DNA of 64,000 nt, from positions 140,671 to 204,670 of the forward strand of contig NZ_LJHS01000018.1 in the NCBI RefSeq assembly GCF_001296045.1, read 5' to 3'. The notes below the pieces were generated by a model. The model ran no database searches. It was not told where the DNA came from and saw only the letters and a program-made list of their open reading frames with translations. Origin of the DNA: Rhizobium sp. AAP43 (lineage in GTDB: Bacteria > Pseudomonadota > Alphaproteobacteria > Rhizobiales > Rhizobiaceae). Below, piece by piece: positions 19,915 through 28,728 of this stretch. How positions within the stretch are numbered: position 1 is the first letter of the stretch; every line of letters starts with the position of its first letter. Position numbers and translations under genes: made by a program.

Positions 19915-20976
19915 ATGGACCATCATCACGCCCATCTCTTTCCCGGCGTCCCGCTCGCCCTCGGCTCCGCCGTGCTCTTCGGTGCCTCCGCACCTTTGTC
20001 CAAATGGCTGCTCGGCAGCGTCGATCCCTGGCTTCTGGCGGGCATCCTTTATCTCGGTGCGGGGATCGGGCTGGCGCTCGTCCATTGGGGGCGGCCGCTG
20101 ATCGGGCTTGAGCGGGTCGAGGCGCCGCTGTCGCGGTCCGATCTTCCCTGGCTTGCGGCGGTCGTGGCCTTCGGTGGCGTGATGGCACCGCTGTTCCTGA
20201 TGCTCGGCCTGTCGCTGACGCCAGCCTCCTCCGCCTCCCTGCTTCTCAATCTCGAGGGGCTGGCCACCATGCTGATCGCCTGGCTGGTGTTTCGCGAAAA
20301 TGTCGATCGCCGCCTGTTGATCGGCGCTCTCGCCATTGTGGTCGGCGCGGTCGTGCTGTCATTCGATGGCGGTGGATTGAAGCTTGATCCCGGCGGTCTG
20401 TGGATCGCGGCGGCCTGCCTCTGCTGGGGCATCGACAACAATCTGACCCGCAAGCTCTCCTCTGCCGATCCCGTACAGATCGCGATGATCAAGGGGCTCG
20501 CTGCGGGTGGTACCAACGTGGTGCTGGCGCTTTTCCTCGGTGCGTCGCTGCCGTCGTTTTTCGTCATCGGCATTGGAGCCATCGTCGGCTTCCTCGGCAT
20601 CGGCGTCAGCCTTGTCATGTTCATGCTGGGTCTGCGCCATCTCGGCACCGCGCGCACCGGCGCCTATTTCTCGCTTGCCCCTTTCATCGGCGCCCTGATC
20701 GCCGTCATCGGTTTCGGTGAGCCGGTGACCCTATCGCTCGTCGTCGCAGCACTGCTGATGGGCTTCGGCCTATGGCTGCATCTGTCGGAGCGCCACGAGC
20801 ATGATCACGTGCATGATCCCATCGAGCACGATCATCTCCACAGCCACGACGATCACCACAGCCACGACCATGACGGCCCCGTCACCGAGCCGCATGCACA
20901 CTGGCACCGCCACGCGCCGCTCCGCCACAAACACCCCCATTATCCGGACCTGCATCACCGGCATGGGCATGGGTAA
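19915..20976 (+). CDS. DMT/EamA-family transporter with a histidine-rich C-terminal tail
   Basis: 353 residues. Ten predicted membrane spans form two EamA repeats (residues about 8-290). The last 60 residues are soluble and extremely His- and Asp-rich (for example HEHDHVHDPIEHDHLHSHDD), and the N-terminus also carries MDHHHAH. DMT proteins export or import metabolites, and the His-rich termini strongly suggest binding of a transition metal such as nickel, cobalt or zinc. It lies between two copies of the same palindromic repeat, which may mark acquisition or rearrangement. No metal regulator is adjacent. Topology and metal choice are inferred. Confidence 0.85.
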   Translation: MDHHHAHLFPGVPLALGSAVLFGASAPLSKWLLGSVDPWLLAGILYLGAGIGLALVHWGRPLIGLERVEAPLSRSDLPWLAAVVAFGGVMAPLFLMLGLSLTPASSASLLLNLEGLATMLIAWLVFRENVDRRLLIGALAIVVGAVVLSFDGGGLKLDPGGLWIAAACLCWGIDNNLTRKLSSADPVQIAMIKGLAAGGTNVVLALFLGASLPSFFVIGIGAIVGFLGIGVSLVMFMLGLRHLGTARTGAYFSLAPFIGALIAVIGFGEPVTLSLVVAALLMGFGLWLHLSERHEHDHVHDPIEHDHLHSHDDHHSHDHDGPVTEPHAHWHRHAPLRHKHPHYPDLHHRHGHG

Positions 20977-20990
20977 CATGAGCCAAACCA

Positions 20991-21077
20991 CCGTCATCCT
21001 CGGGCTCGTCCCGAGGATCTGCAGGCGTCGCAATGATTTCAACGGTAGCGGATGCTCGGGACAAGCCCGAGCATGAC
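20991..21077. repeat. MITE-like palindromic repeat, copy 2
   Basis: The left end GTCATCCTCGGGCTCGTCCC and the right end GGGACAAGCCCGAGCATGAC are near-perfect inverted repeats around a centre shared with copy 1. Being 87 bases long and non-coding, it behaves like a short mobile palindrome. It could also serve as a bidirectional terminator between the transporter and the convergent hydrolase gene. Confidence 0.78.
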
Positions 21078-21091
21078 GAGCCCGCCCTTCT

Positions 21092-21925
21092 TCACCCCAA
21101 CCGCTCCGCATGCCACTTCAGGTGATCCTCCATGAAGGTCGAAATGAAGTAGTAGGAATGATCGTAGCGCTCATGCATGCGTAGCGTCAGGCCGATATCG
21201 GTGCCCTTGACCGCCTCCTCGAACTTCCAAGGAGCGAGCCCGGTCTCCAGGAAGCTGTCGGCCTTGCCCTGGTCGATCAGGAACTCAGGGAAGCGCGCAC
21301 CGTCTTCCACCAGCGCGCAGGCGTCATATTCGCGCCACTTCGCCCGGTCTGGGCCGAGATATTTCTCAAACGCATCCTGCGTCCAGTCCGCCGTCAGCGG
21401 ATTGACGATCGGCGCAAAGGCCGAGCAGCTCTTGAAGCGCTCAGGGTTCTTCAGCGCGATCGTCATCGCGCCATGGCCGCCCATGGAATGGCCGAAGATC
21501 CCCTGGCGGGTCATGTCGGCGCGGAACTGTTCGGCAATCAGCGCTGGCAGTTCCTCGGTGATGTAGGAATACATCTGGAAGTGTTCGGCCCAGGGCGCTT
21601 CGGTGGCGTTCAGATACATGCCCGCACCCTTGCCCATCTTCCAGTTGGTAAGTTCGTCCGGCACGTCATTGCCGCGTGGGCTGGTATCTGGGCAGACGAC
21701 GATCAGGCCGAGTTCGGCGGCCATCCTGCGATACTCGCCCTTTTCCATGACATTGGCGTGGGTGCAGGTGAGGCCGGAGAGGTACCAGAGCACGGGCCGC
21801 TTTTCTGCAATCGCCTGCGGCGGCACGAAGACGGCGAAGGTCATTTCGGTGCCGGTCGTTTCCGACTGATGGGAAAAGACGCCCTGCATGCCGCCGAAGG
21901 CGGTGTTCTGGGAGATGATGTTCAT
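21092..21925 (-). CDS. fghA: S-formylglutathione hydrolase
   Basis: 277 residues, the usual family length. The esterase D family nucleophile motif GHSMGGHGA is present, with Asp and His in the expected C-terminal regions (IDQGKADSFLE and RYDHSYYFIS). It hydrolyses S-formylglutathione to formate and glutathione, the second step of glutathione-dependent formaldehyde detoxification. The first-step enzyme is encoded at 24187-25314 on the same strand, but several unrelated genes lie between them. AAGGAAG precedes the ATG. Confidence 0.95.
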   Translation of the reverse strand: MNIISQNTAFGGMQGVFSHQSETTGTEMTFAVFVPPQAIAEKRPVLWYLSGLTCTHANVMEKGEYRRMAAELGLIVVCPDTSPRGNDVPDELTNWKMGKGAGMYLNATEAPWAEHFQMYSYITEELPALIAEQFRADMTRQGIFGHSMGGHGAMTIALKNPERFKSCSAFAPIVNPLTADWTQDAFEKYLGPDRAKWREYDACALVEDGARFPEFLIDQGKADSFLETGLAPWKFEEAVKGTDIGLTLRMHERYDHSYYFISTFMEDHLKWHAERLG

Positions 21926-21954
21926 GGGTGTTGCTTCCTTGTCGTGCGAATGGG

Positions 21955-22602
21955 TCAGCCGGCCAGCGACACCGCCGCATTGACGGCAGCCGCGACCAGC
22001 ACGGTGTTGAAGAAGAACGAGGTTGTCGCATGCACAAGATTGAGCTTGCGCATCGCCGTCGAGGTGATGACGACGTCAGAGGTCTGGGCGGTCATGCCAA
22101 TGACCAGCGAGAAGTAGAGGAAATCATGGCCGCAGGGGTTCGGCGTCGCCGGAAACTCCAGCCCGCCGCGCCGTCCGTTCTCATTTGTCCGCGAAGGCCG
22201 CCAATAAACATGGGCATAGTGCATCGCCGCCATGGTGTGGATCGTCAGCCAGCCGAGGACCACGGAGGCGAAAGCCAGCGCCAGCTCTGTGTAACCGCTC
22301 TGGCTGTCGGTGCGGTTCAGCGCCAGAAACAGCGAGCCGATTGCGGCGACGATCGCCAGCAGGGTCACCGCGAAAATGGCGAAGGCCGGCGCATCGGCGG
22401 CGTCCGCATGCTGCCTCAGATAGGAAGGGGTCAGCCGCCGCATCCTGAGCAGCGACAGGATCAGGTAGAGGAAAAAGAACAGGATGGCTGGCAGTTCGAT
22501 GATGAGGGCAGGTTGAAACGCTGCCGCAATGGGCAGGCTCGCGACCGCCAAGCCACCGGCCAGGGCAAAGGAACGATAGCGGTGGTCGAGCACCGAATTC
22601 AT
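21955..22602 (-). CDS. DUF1345 family membrane protein
   Basis: 215 residues from the ATG at 22602. The longer frame reaches upstream into the next gene and would add a non-membrane leader, so the shorter start is preferred even though its ribosome binding site is weak. There are four to five predicted membrane spans and the family motif region HDFLYFSLVIGMTAQTSDV near the C-terminal half. The family has no established function. It lies 29 bases upstream of fghA on the same strand and may be cotranscribed with it. Confidence 0.8.
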   Translation of the reverse strand: MNSVLDHRYRSFALAGGLAVASLPIAAAFQPALIIELPAILFFFLYLILSLLRMRRLTPSYLRQHADAADAPAFAIFAVTLLAIVAAIGSLFLALNRTDSQSGYTELALAFASVVLGWLTIHTMAAMHYAHVYWRPSRTNENGRRGGLEFPATPNPCGHDFLYFSLVIGMTAQTSDVVITSTAMRKLNLVHATTSFFFNTVLVAAAVNAAVSLAG

Positions 22603-22651
22603 CAGGTTTTTCAAAAGCGCTGCGCCTGTGGTCTTGCCCGGGTGATCAGCC

Positions 22652-23098
22652 CTACTTCTTGATGCGGCGGCAGAGCCTGTCAAGCGTTTCGAGGAAGGCG
22701 GAGCGGTCGCGTGGAGAGAAGGCTGCATTGTAGCCCTTGCTCTCGCCGGTCTCGCGCAGATGCGCCCCGAGATCGCGCATGGCGGTTGCCATGCCGATAT
22801 TGGCCTTGTCGAAGATCCGTCCCGTCGGGCCCGTCACCTGGGCACCGGCCGCGACGCAACGCCCGGCCAGTGGCACATCGGCCGTCACAACGATATCGCC
22901 TTCGCCACAGCGCTCGGCGATCCAGTCATCGGCCGCATCGAAGGCGCCGGATACGATGACGTTCTTCACCATCGGATCGCGCGACGGCCTCAAGCCCGAA
23001 TTCGCCACAAAGGTCACCGGCAGATCGTGCCGCTCTGCGACTTTCAGGATCTCCGGCTTCACCGGACAGGCATCGGCATCGACATAGATTTCGGGCAT
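22652..23098 (-). CDS. UPF0178 (YaiI/YqxD, DUF188) family protein
   Basis: 148 residues from the ATG at 23098, where the conserved N-terminus PEIYVDADACPVK begins. Further family motifs are VTFVANSGLRPSRDP and DIVVTADVPLAGRC. The fold is PIN-like, with Asp residues that suggest a nuclease, but no activity is established for the family. It ends close to the DUF1345 gene and lies next to the ParDE pair. Confidence 0.9.
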   Translation of the reverse strand: MPEIYVDADACPVKPEILKVAERHDLPVTFVANSGLRPSRDPMVKNVIVSGAFDAADDWIAERCGEGDIVVTADVPLAGRCVAAGAQVTGPTGRIFDKANIGMATAMRDLGAHLRETGESKGYNAAFSPRDRSAFLETLDRLCRRIKK

Positions 23099-23102
23099 TT
23101 GA

Positions 23103-23402
23103 TCAGTCGTCAAAGAATCTGCGATAGTCTCGCGCCGCATGCAGGAGACGGATGAGCTCGATCCCGTCCCCGGTGTCGAGTGGCTGGTAGATAATCAGGT
23201 ATCGCCGGAAGGGGAATAGCCGCATCGTCGGATATCTGGGAAATCGTTGGACGCCGAGATGCGGACGTTCCGCCAATACCCAGTATCGCTCTTCCAACTC
23301 TGCGACGAAGCTATCGGCTGCGGCCTCATTGTCCGCTCCGATGAAGGACCAAATGCCGTAAAGATCCTCGACGAAGAGTGGTCTTCGCAGGATCCGCGGC
23401 AT
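23103..23402 (-). CDS. parE: Type II toxin, RelE/ParE family
   Basis: 99 residues. The ParE/RelE fold is indicated by DLYGIWSFIGADNEAAADSF, the central RPHLGVQRFP motif and the C-terminal strand region FRRYLIIYQ to HAARDYRRFF. ParE toxins poison DNA gyrase. The antitoxin gene lies directly upstream with a three-base gap, the standard order for this class. Which target this toxin hits cannot be told from sequence. Confidence 0.88.
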   Translation of the reverse strand: MPRILRRPLFVEDLYGIWSFIGADNEAAADSFVAELEERYWVLAERPHLGVQRFPRYPTMRLFPFRRYLIIYQPLDTGDGIELIRLLHAARDYRRFFDD

Positions 23403-23405
23403 GGG

Positions 23406-23660
23406 TCACCGCCGCTTCCGAAATTCTGTGACCAGGTCGTCAGCAGATTCCATCATAACCGGAGGGCCACTTTCCAATCCGAGGGCCGCTTCGCGCTCCA
23501 GATCCGTTAGAAACCGCGCAGCCTCCGCCTCGCGTTGCTCTAGCAGATCAAGGCTGTAGCCGATGACGTCTGTCGTTGAACTGAACCGACCCGATTCCAC
23601 TAGCCGCTCGACCAAAGCTGCTTGTCTGTCATCCAACATAATGCGGTCATGCTTCATCAC
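23406..23660 (-). CDS. parD: ParD-like antitoxin
   Basis: 84 residues. The N-terminal ribbon-helix-helix region (RIMLDDRQAALVERLVESGR) is followed by the ParD motif FSSTTDVIGYSLDLLEQRE and an acidic, flexible C-terminus that would wrap the toxin. Two adjacent ATG codons (23660 and 23657) are possible starts. It should neutralise the ParE toxin downstream and repress the shared promoter. Confidence 0.87.
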   Translation of the reverse strand: MMKHDRIMLDDRQAALVERLVESGRFSSTTDVIGYSLDLLEQREAEAARFLTDLEREAALGLESGPPVMMESADDLVTEFRKRR

Positions 23661-23734
23661 GTCAACTCCGCGAGACTACGTCAGTCTATCATGATTTCGT
23701 ATAGCCAGCCATCTAGCGAAACGATCGTGAAAAC

Positions 23735-24190
23735 CTACCCCCGCCGCAGCATGTCGACATGCGGAATATCATCCTCCAGATATTCCTCCGAGATCACCTC
23801 GAAGCCGAGCGACCCATAGAACTTCTGCAGATGGCTCTGCGCCGAAATCTCGATCGGCTCACCGGGGTGGCGCTTCTCCACCTCGGCAATTGCCTCGCGC
23901 ATCAAGGCTTCGCCCAGTCGCTTTCCGCGATGATCAGGCGACACCGCGACGCGGCCAATGCGGGGATGATGCTCCGGGATCGGCCGCCAGAGCCTTGCGC
24001 AAGCCAGGAGGTCGCGGTCCTGCAGCAGCCGCAGATGCAGGCAGTCCTTGTCGTTGCCGTCGAGTTCCGGATAGGGGCAATGCTGCTCGACGACGAAGAC
24101 GTCGACGCGCAGCTTCAGCATCTCGTAGAGGTCGGTGGCGGAGAACTCGTCGAGCCTCCGCACGTCGACAGTGTAAGGCACTGACATCAA
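23735..24190 (-). CDS. elaA: GNAT acetyltransferase, ElaA-like
   Basis: 151 residues. The ElaA signature region is present: LRVDVFVVEQHCPYPELDGND, then the acetyl-CoA loop RIGRVAVSPDHRGKRLGEAL. The start overlaps the stop of the upstream formaldehyde dehydrogenase gene by four bases (ATGA), so the two are cotranscribed. Substrates of ElaA-type N-acetyltransferases are not settled. Confidence 0.88.
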   Translation of the reverse strand: MMSVPYTVDVRRLDEFSATDLYEMLKLRVDVFVVEQHCPYPELDGNDKDCLHLRLLQDRDLLACARLWRPIPEHHPRIGRVAVSPDHRGKRLGEALMREAIAEVEKRHPGEPIEISAQSHLQKFYGSLGFEVISEEYLEDDIPHVDMLRRG

Positions 24191-25314
24191 TAGACCACGA
24201 CGCCGCGGATCGATTCGCCCTTGTGCATCAGGTCAAAGCCCTTGTTGATGTCCTCGAGCGGCATGGTGTGGGTGATCATCGGGTCGATCTGGATCTTGCC
24301 CTCCATGTACCAGTCGACGATCTTCGGCACGTCGGTGCGGCCGCGCGCGCCGCCAAAGGCGGTGCCCATCCAGTTGCGGCCGGTGACCAGCTGGAACGGA
24401 CGCGTCGAGATCTCCTGGCCGGCACCGGCCACGCCGATGATGACGGATTTGCCCCAGCCGCGATGGGAGCTTTCCAGCGCCTGACGCATCACCTTGGTGT
24501 TGCCGGTGCAGTCGAAGGTGTAGTCCGCGCCGCCGATCAGGTCGTTGCCGCGCTTGGTCAGGTTGACGAGATAGGGCACGATGTCGTCGCCGACTTCCTT
24601 CGGATTGACGAAATGCGTCATGCCGAATTTTTCGCCCCAGGCCTTGCGGTCCGGGTTGATGTCGACGCCGATGATCATGTCTGCACCGGCAAGCCGCAGG
24701 CCCTGCAGCACGTTCAGACCAATGCCGCCGAGGCCGAAGACGATCGCCGTCGAGCCGATTTCGACCTTGGCCGTGTTGATCACGGCGCCGATGCCGGTCG
24801 TGACACCGCAGCCGATATAGCAGATCTTGTCGAAGGGCGCGTCGGGGTTGACCTTGGCGACGGCAATCTCGGGCAAAACCGTGAAATTCGAGAAGGTCGA
24901 GCAGCCCATGTAGTGGTGGATCTTGTCCTTGCCGATCGAGAATCGGCTGGTGCCGTCAGGCATCACGCCCTGACCCTGGGTGGCACGGATCGAGGTGCAG
25001 AGGTTGGTCTTGCGCGAGGTGCAGGAATAGCATTCGCGGCATTCCGGCGTATAAAGCGGAATGACATGGTCGCCCTTCTTGACCGAGGTCACGCCAGGGC
25101 CGACATCGACCACGATACCAGCACCCTCATGCCCGAGGATCGCCGGAAACAGACCTTCCGGATCGGCGCCCGAAAGGGTGAAATCGTCGGTGTGGCAGAT
25201 GCCGGTCGCCTTGACATCGATCAGCACTTCGCCCGCGCGCGGGCCTTCCAGCTGTACAGTCATGACCTCGAGCGGCTTGCCAGCCTGAACGGCGACGGCG
25301 GCGCGTACATCCAT
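24187..25314 (-). CDS. frmA: S-(hydroxymethyl)glutathione dehydrogenase / class III alcohol dehydrogenase
   Basis: 375 residues, the normal length. Catalytic zinc ligands lie in ATGICHTDDF, GHEGAGIV and the later C in CYIGCGVTTG. The structural zinc cysteines are in PECRECYSCTSRKTNLC, and the NAD fold is at VFGLGGIGLNVLQG. The enzyme oxidises S-hydroxymethylglutathione formed from formaldehyde, and also reduces S-nitrosoglutathione. GGGAGAA lies before the ATG. It is cotranscribed with elaA; its pathway partner fghA is 2.3 kb downstream. Confidence 0.96.
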   Translation of the reverse strand: MDVRAAVAVQAGKPLEVMTVQLEGPRAGEVLIDVKATGICHTDDFTLSGADPEGLFPAILGHEGAGIVVDVGPGVTSVKKGDHVIPLYTPECRECYSCTSRKTNLCTSIRATQGQGVMPDGTSRFSIGKDKIHHYMGCSTFSNFTVLPEIAVAKVNPDAPFDKICYIGCGVTTGIGAVINTAKVEIGSTAIVFGLGGIGLNVLQGLRLAGADMIIGVDINPDRKAWGEKFGMTHFVNPKEVGDDIVPYLVNLTKRGNDLIGGADYTFDCTGNTKVMRQALESSHRGWGKSVIIGVAGAGQEISTRPFQLVTGRNWMGTAFGGARGRTDVPKIVDWYMEGKIQIDPMITHTMPLEDINKGFDLMHKGESIRGVVVY

Positions 25315-25438
25315 GATGTGTTCTCCCTTGAATTTGTCTCTGGCTGCGAGTTTGGCACGCCAATGCGGACGGGCTCAAGAGGGCGCACCCCATTTTGTCA
25401 ATAGTCTGATTTTTCAGCCGAATCAGGTTGTGGTCCGA

Positions 25439-26053
25439 TCACGCCTCTATCAGTGGAACGTGGCGGCCGGCATCGCGGTTGAGCATGCCCGACAGGCGCG
25501 GATCTTCAAACACTTCGACCATCCGATCATAGACGGTAAAACCGGAGCGCTGGTAGAAGGGAAGCGCCGCCGGGTGGTCCAGATGGCAGGTATGCACCCA
25601 GAACCGGTCGATCGGTTTCGACCATGCATGGTCGATCGCGGCATTCATCAGAATACGGCCGGCACCTGAGCCGACCGCAGACGCGTCAACGCCGAAAAAG
25701 GCCAGTTCGCACTCGCCGGCCTTGCGGAAGTCAAGCTCCAGGAGGCCGATGCGCTCGCCATGTCGCATCAGGCCAAAGATCTCGACCGCTGCACTGGTGA
25801 GGATAGCCCGCAGGGCTTCGTCTTCCATAGAAATGCGCGACACCCAGAGCCATTCTTCCCCGACCCGGCGATAGAGCGCGCGGTACTCTTCAGGGTCGGG
25901 CGAAGGCCACGGGACAACGGAGAGGTCTGCCTCGGAAGGAGCCGCACGAAGCGGTGGTTTCTCCCGCATCTCGAGGCATGTCACCACAGTGGCAAGCGTT
26001 CCCTGAGGCAGTTTCGAATAGCCGATCGGCAAGGGCGTATTGACGGTGTCCAT
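25439..26053 (-). CDS. GNAT family N-acetyltransferase
   Basis: 204 residues. A non-conserved leader of about 45 residues precedes the GNAT domain, which includes LLELDFRKAGECELAFFGV, the acetyl-CoA loop VGSGAGRILMNAAIDHAW and the C-terminal HTCHLDHPAALPFYQRSGF. The substrate is unknown. It stands alone between frmA and the M50 fusion gene. Confidence 0.82.
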   Translation of the reverse strand: MDTVNTPLPIGYSKLPQGTLATVVTCLEMREKPPLRAAPSEADLSVVPWPSPDPEEYRALYRRVGEEWLWVSRISMEDEALRAILTSAAVEIFGLMRHGERIGLLELDFRKAGECELAFFGVDASAVGSGAGRILMNAAIDHAWSKPIDRFWVHTCHLDHPAALPFYQRSGFTVYDRMVEVFEDPRLSGMLNRDAGRHVPLIEA

Positions 26054-26121
26054 GCCCTTTTGGACCTGTTCCGTCCGCTGAAGTCAAGCGCGCGATTGTG
26101 TGTCGATGGGGGCGGCGCCGT

Positions 26122-27393
26122 TCATGGAAAGAGCAGGCGGCAGGAATAGATCAGGCCATAAATGTGGATCGAAAGCGCCGCATAGTAACCAAAGCCCGTC
26201 ATCAAACGCTCTGCCGGCGTCATCGGGACAAGTTCAGCCCGCGGTTTGGCATTTTTCGTCTTGATCAGGCTCAAGAGCGTGAACACGGCAAGCGAGCCGA
26301 TGAGCATCGTATAGGATAGCCCGAGTCGCCAGCCCGTCCACAGGATCGCAGCCGTCACGATGAAGCTTGCGACTGCCAAAAGTCGTTCGGTCTCGAAGAT
26401 CTGTCGCAGGACCTGCCCTCCGTCAAAGCGATAGGTCGGCAGGAGATTGAGCAGGTTGAACCCGCCGAGAATCACCAGAAAGACAAGAATTGGCCCATCG
26501 GTATCGAAGCCGTGACCAACGCCATCGGCCGACTGATGTGCTGCAATCAGGATGGGGACCAGAAGTGCCGAAACGCCGGCGCCCATCAATGCGCAGGTCG
26601 CCACCTCGAAACGGCTGTGATAGGGGCGCCCCCCGATGGCGATGCCGCCGAGCAGCGGCACGAAGATCATTCGCGCACTTGGATGACCAAATGTTCGATA
26701 GGCGATCATATGGCCAAGCTCGTGCAGGACGATCACCAGTGTCAGGAAGATGGAAATCATCAGGCCGGCTTCATTGAGACCGAAGAACGGCCAGAGCATC
26801 AGGGTCGACCCGATCATCAGAACAGCCTGCCACAGGGGATGCTCGAAATGCGCGAGGCTTGAAGAGGCGCGTTCCTCGACATGGTTCTTCAGCGCCGTCA
26901 TTTCCCGGCGCAGCAGAAACAGACGGAAGAGGTAAGGCGCAAGCCCGCGATAATCATCGGTAATCTCGAAGGTGACACGTGTATCGAGACCCAGTCGCTC
27001 GACCGTTCGGTGCTCACGATAGCCCTTCCAATAGGACACATCGAGCGCGCTATCGGCCACAATTCGAAGATCGCAGGAGAAACTTGCCCCGGCGGTCATC
27101 GCTGCCCGGTCGACGGCCATAATCCGGCGTGTCGGCCGGCCATGCCGGTCCGGGTGGCGGTAGGCGAATTCCACGCGATCAGGCGCACCTTCCACAGGCT
27201 CGACAGCAATCACGGACGGGTGCCAGGCCGTCATGTCGCCGGCCGGCCTTGTGATATTCCACACCTCTTCAGCGCGCGCGTTCAGCACCCGCGTTACCCG
27301 GATCGACCTTCGACCGAGCGGAGCGGCCATCATCAGCCATAACAGACCGAGATTGATGACGAGCAAGAACAGTGCGGCCTGATGCGACGCCAA
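26122..27393 (-). CDS. SRPBCC domain fused to an M50 (site-2 type) membrane metalloprotease
   Basis: 423 residues. Residues 1-24 form a membrane anchor, and residues about 30-150 match a START/SRPBCC ligand-binding fold (RSIRVTRVLNARAEEVW onward). The C-terminal half has five to six membrane spans with the zinc motif HELGH (H224, E225, H228) and a distant third ligand in LPTYRFDGG (D324), the pattern of M50 intramembrane proteases. A protease whose substrate choice is tied to a lipid- or hydrophobe-binding domain is an attractive reading, but no substrate such as an anti-sigma factor is encoded nearby. The domain calls come from motifs; function is inferred. Confidence 0.8.
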   Translation of the reverse strand: MASHQAALFLLVINLGLLWLMMAAPLGRRSIRVTRVLNARAEEVWNITRPAGDMTAWHPSVIAVEPVEGAPDRVEFAYRHPDRHGRPTRRIMAVDRAAMTAGASFSCDLRIVADSALDVSYWKGYREHRTVERLGLDTRVTFEITDDYRGLAPYLFRLFLLRREMTALKNHVEERASSSLAHFEHPLWQAVLMIGSTLMLWPFFGLNEAGLMISIFLTLVIVLHELGHMIAYRTFGHPSARMIFVPLLGGIAIGGRPYHSRFEVATCALMGAGVSALLVPILIAAHQSADGVGHGFDTDGPILVFLVILGGFNLLNLLPTYRFDGGQVLRQIFETERLLAVASFIVTAAILWTGWRLGLSYTMLIGSLAVFTLLSLIKTKNAKPRAELVPMTPAERLMTGFGYYAALSIHIYGLIYSCRLLFP

Positions 27394-27499
27394 TTCCGGT
27401 CTCCGGTGAAACGCTGATGCTCAAGCAATAGGTTCAAAACTCTGCCATTTACTGACCTTTATCATTCGACTTTTAAGCAAGACCGAAACTACGCGTGCA

Positions 27500-27523
27500 T
27501 CGACAATCACTTTTGATTGTCGA
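27500..27523. other. Perfect 10-bp inverted repeat between genes
   Basis: TCGACAATCA (27500-27509) pairs with TGATTGTCGA (27514-27523) around CTTT. It lies after the DMT gene and 107 bases before the ATG of the M50 fusion gene on the minus strand. There is no T tract on either side, so it may be a regulator binding site or a processing hairpin. Confidence 0.5.
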
Positions 27524-27553
27524 ACCATCAGCGGATTGAACGACAAGAGCGTT

Positions 27554-28483
27554 TCATGAGCGCTCAACGGCCATTTTTGCGCGCGACTGGCGATGCTCGC
27601 GCCACAGGATGAATAGTCCCGATCCGACGATGATCAGGATGCCGAGCCACTTCGAGGGCGTCGGAAATTCATCGAACAGCAGATATCCCAGAGCGACAGC
27701 CGCAATGATCTCGAAATACTGGAAGGGTGCCAATACTGATAGCGGCGCCAGCCGAAAGGCGCGCACCACAAGAAGATGGATATGCCCGGAAATTGTCCCG
27801 AGCAGCACGAGAAGTGCAAGGCCCAGCAGCGAGGCGGGCAAGGCAGGCGCGAGGTCGGCATCTCCTGTTACCGTACCCGCGATCAGTGCCGCGGACATGA
27901 AGACAGTTCCCCCGATACCCGCCATGGTCTGCATCGTCATCGGGCTATCGGCCTCACCGATGGCGCGATTGAGGAACATGTAGAGCGCAAAGAGGAATGC
28001 ACAGGCGATGGGGAGCAGCGCCTTCACTCCAAAGATCGCATAGCTCGGCTGTATCACGATCATCGCACCGGCAAAGCCGACAGCGATGGCCAACCAACGG
28101 CGCCAGCCGACCCGCTCACCGAGGAACAGCGCCGAAAGTGCCGTCAGGATGAAAGGTTCGACGAAATAGATGGCGAACACGTCTGCCAGCGGCATATATT
28201 TCACCGCAACGAAGAACATCAGGCTTGCCGCACCGTGGATGACGCCACGCAACAGGTTCAGCCATGGCCGCTTCGCCTTGAGCGCTTCGCTTCCATTCAG
28301 CCACAGGAGAAGCGGCAACGTCGACAGCAACTGGAAGAAGAAACGGTAAAAGGTGATCTGGCCGGGCGACATCGCCTCGAAGGTCGCCATATATTTGGCG
28401 ATGGCGTCCATCAAAGGCAGCACAAGCATGCAGCCAGCCATCAGGGCCATGCCGCGAACGGGATCGGAGGCGGAGGATTGCAT
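27554..28483 (-). CDS. DMT/EamA-family transporter
   Basis: 309 residues from the ATG at 28483. Further upstream in-frame starts (28534, 28642) would add a Cys- and Pro-rich leader unlike the family and run into the divergent regulator region. Ten membrane spans form two EamA repeats, with family motifs LRGVIHGAASLMFFVAVKYM and ALFLGERVGWRRW. It exports or imports a small metabolite that cannot be named from sequence. It is divergent from the XRE regulator gene. Confidence 0.85.
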   Translation of the reverse strand: MQSSASDPVRGMALMAGCMLVLPLMDAIAKYMATFEAMSPGQITFYRFFFQLLSTLPLLLWLNGSEALKAKRPWLNLLRGVIHGAASLMFFVAVKYMPLADVFAIYFVEPFILTALSALFLGERVGWRRWLAIAVGFAGAMIVIQPSYAIFGVKALLPIACAFLFALYMFLNRAIGEADSPMTMQTMAGIGGTVFMSAALIAGTVTGDADLAPALPASLLGLALLVLLGTISGHIHLLVVRAFRLAPLSVLAPFQYFEIIAAVALGYLLFDEFPTPSKWLGILIIVGSGLFILWREHRQSRAKMAVERS

Positions 28484-28728
28484 ATCGGATCTCGTCAGTC
28501 TCGGGACAGGCTTCAGGGGCGGGGCCTCCACCATGCACACAGGGCGCGCGCAATCAAGGCAGAGTAGACGTGGAAAAGGCTCGCGTTCCATCGTGCATTT
28601 CGGCGAGGTCTGGCTTGTCCAAGTCGTGCCGAAGGTGGCCATCGGCGGATCGAGCCGCTAATATGGCATCAGGATCACTCCGGCGAGGCTCGAAACGCTC
28701 CTCCGCCGCGATCATCAGGGAGCAGGGT

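Noticed and set aside
23103..23660. The ParDE pair as a phage or plasmid fragment
   Set aside because: Only the two-gene module is foreign-looking; flanking genes are ordinary chromosomal ones.
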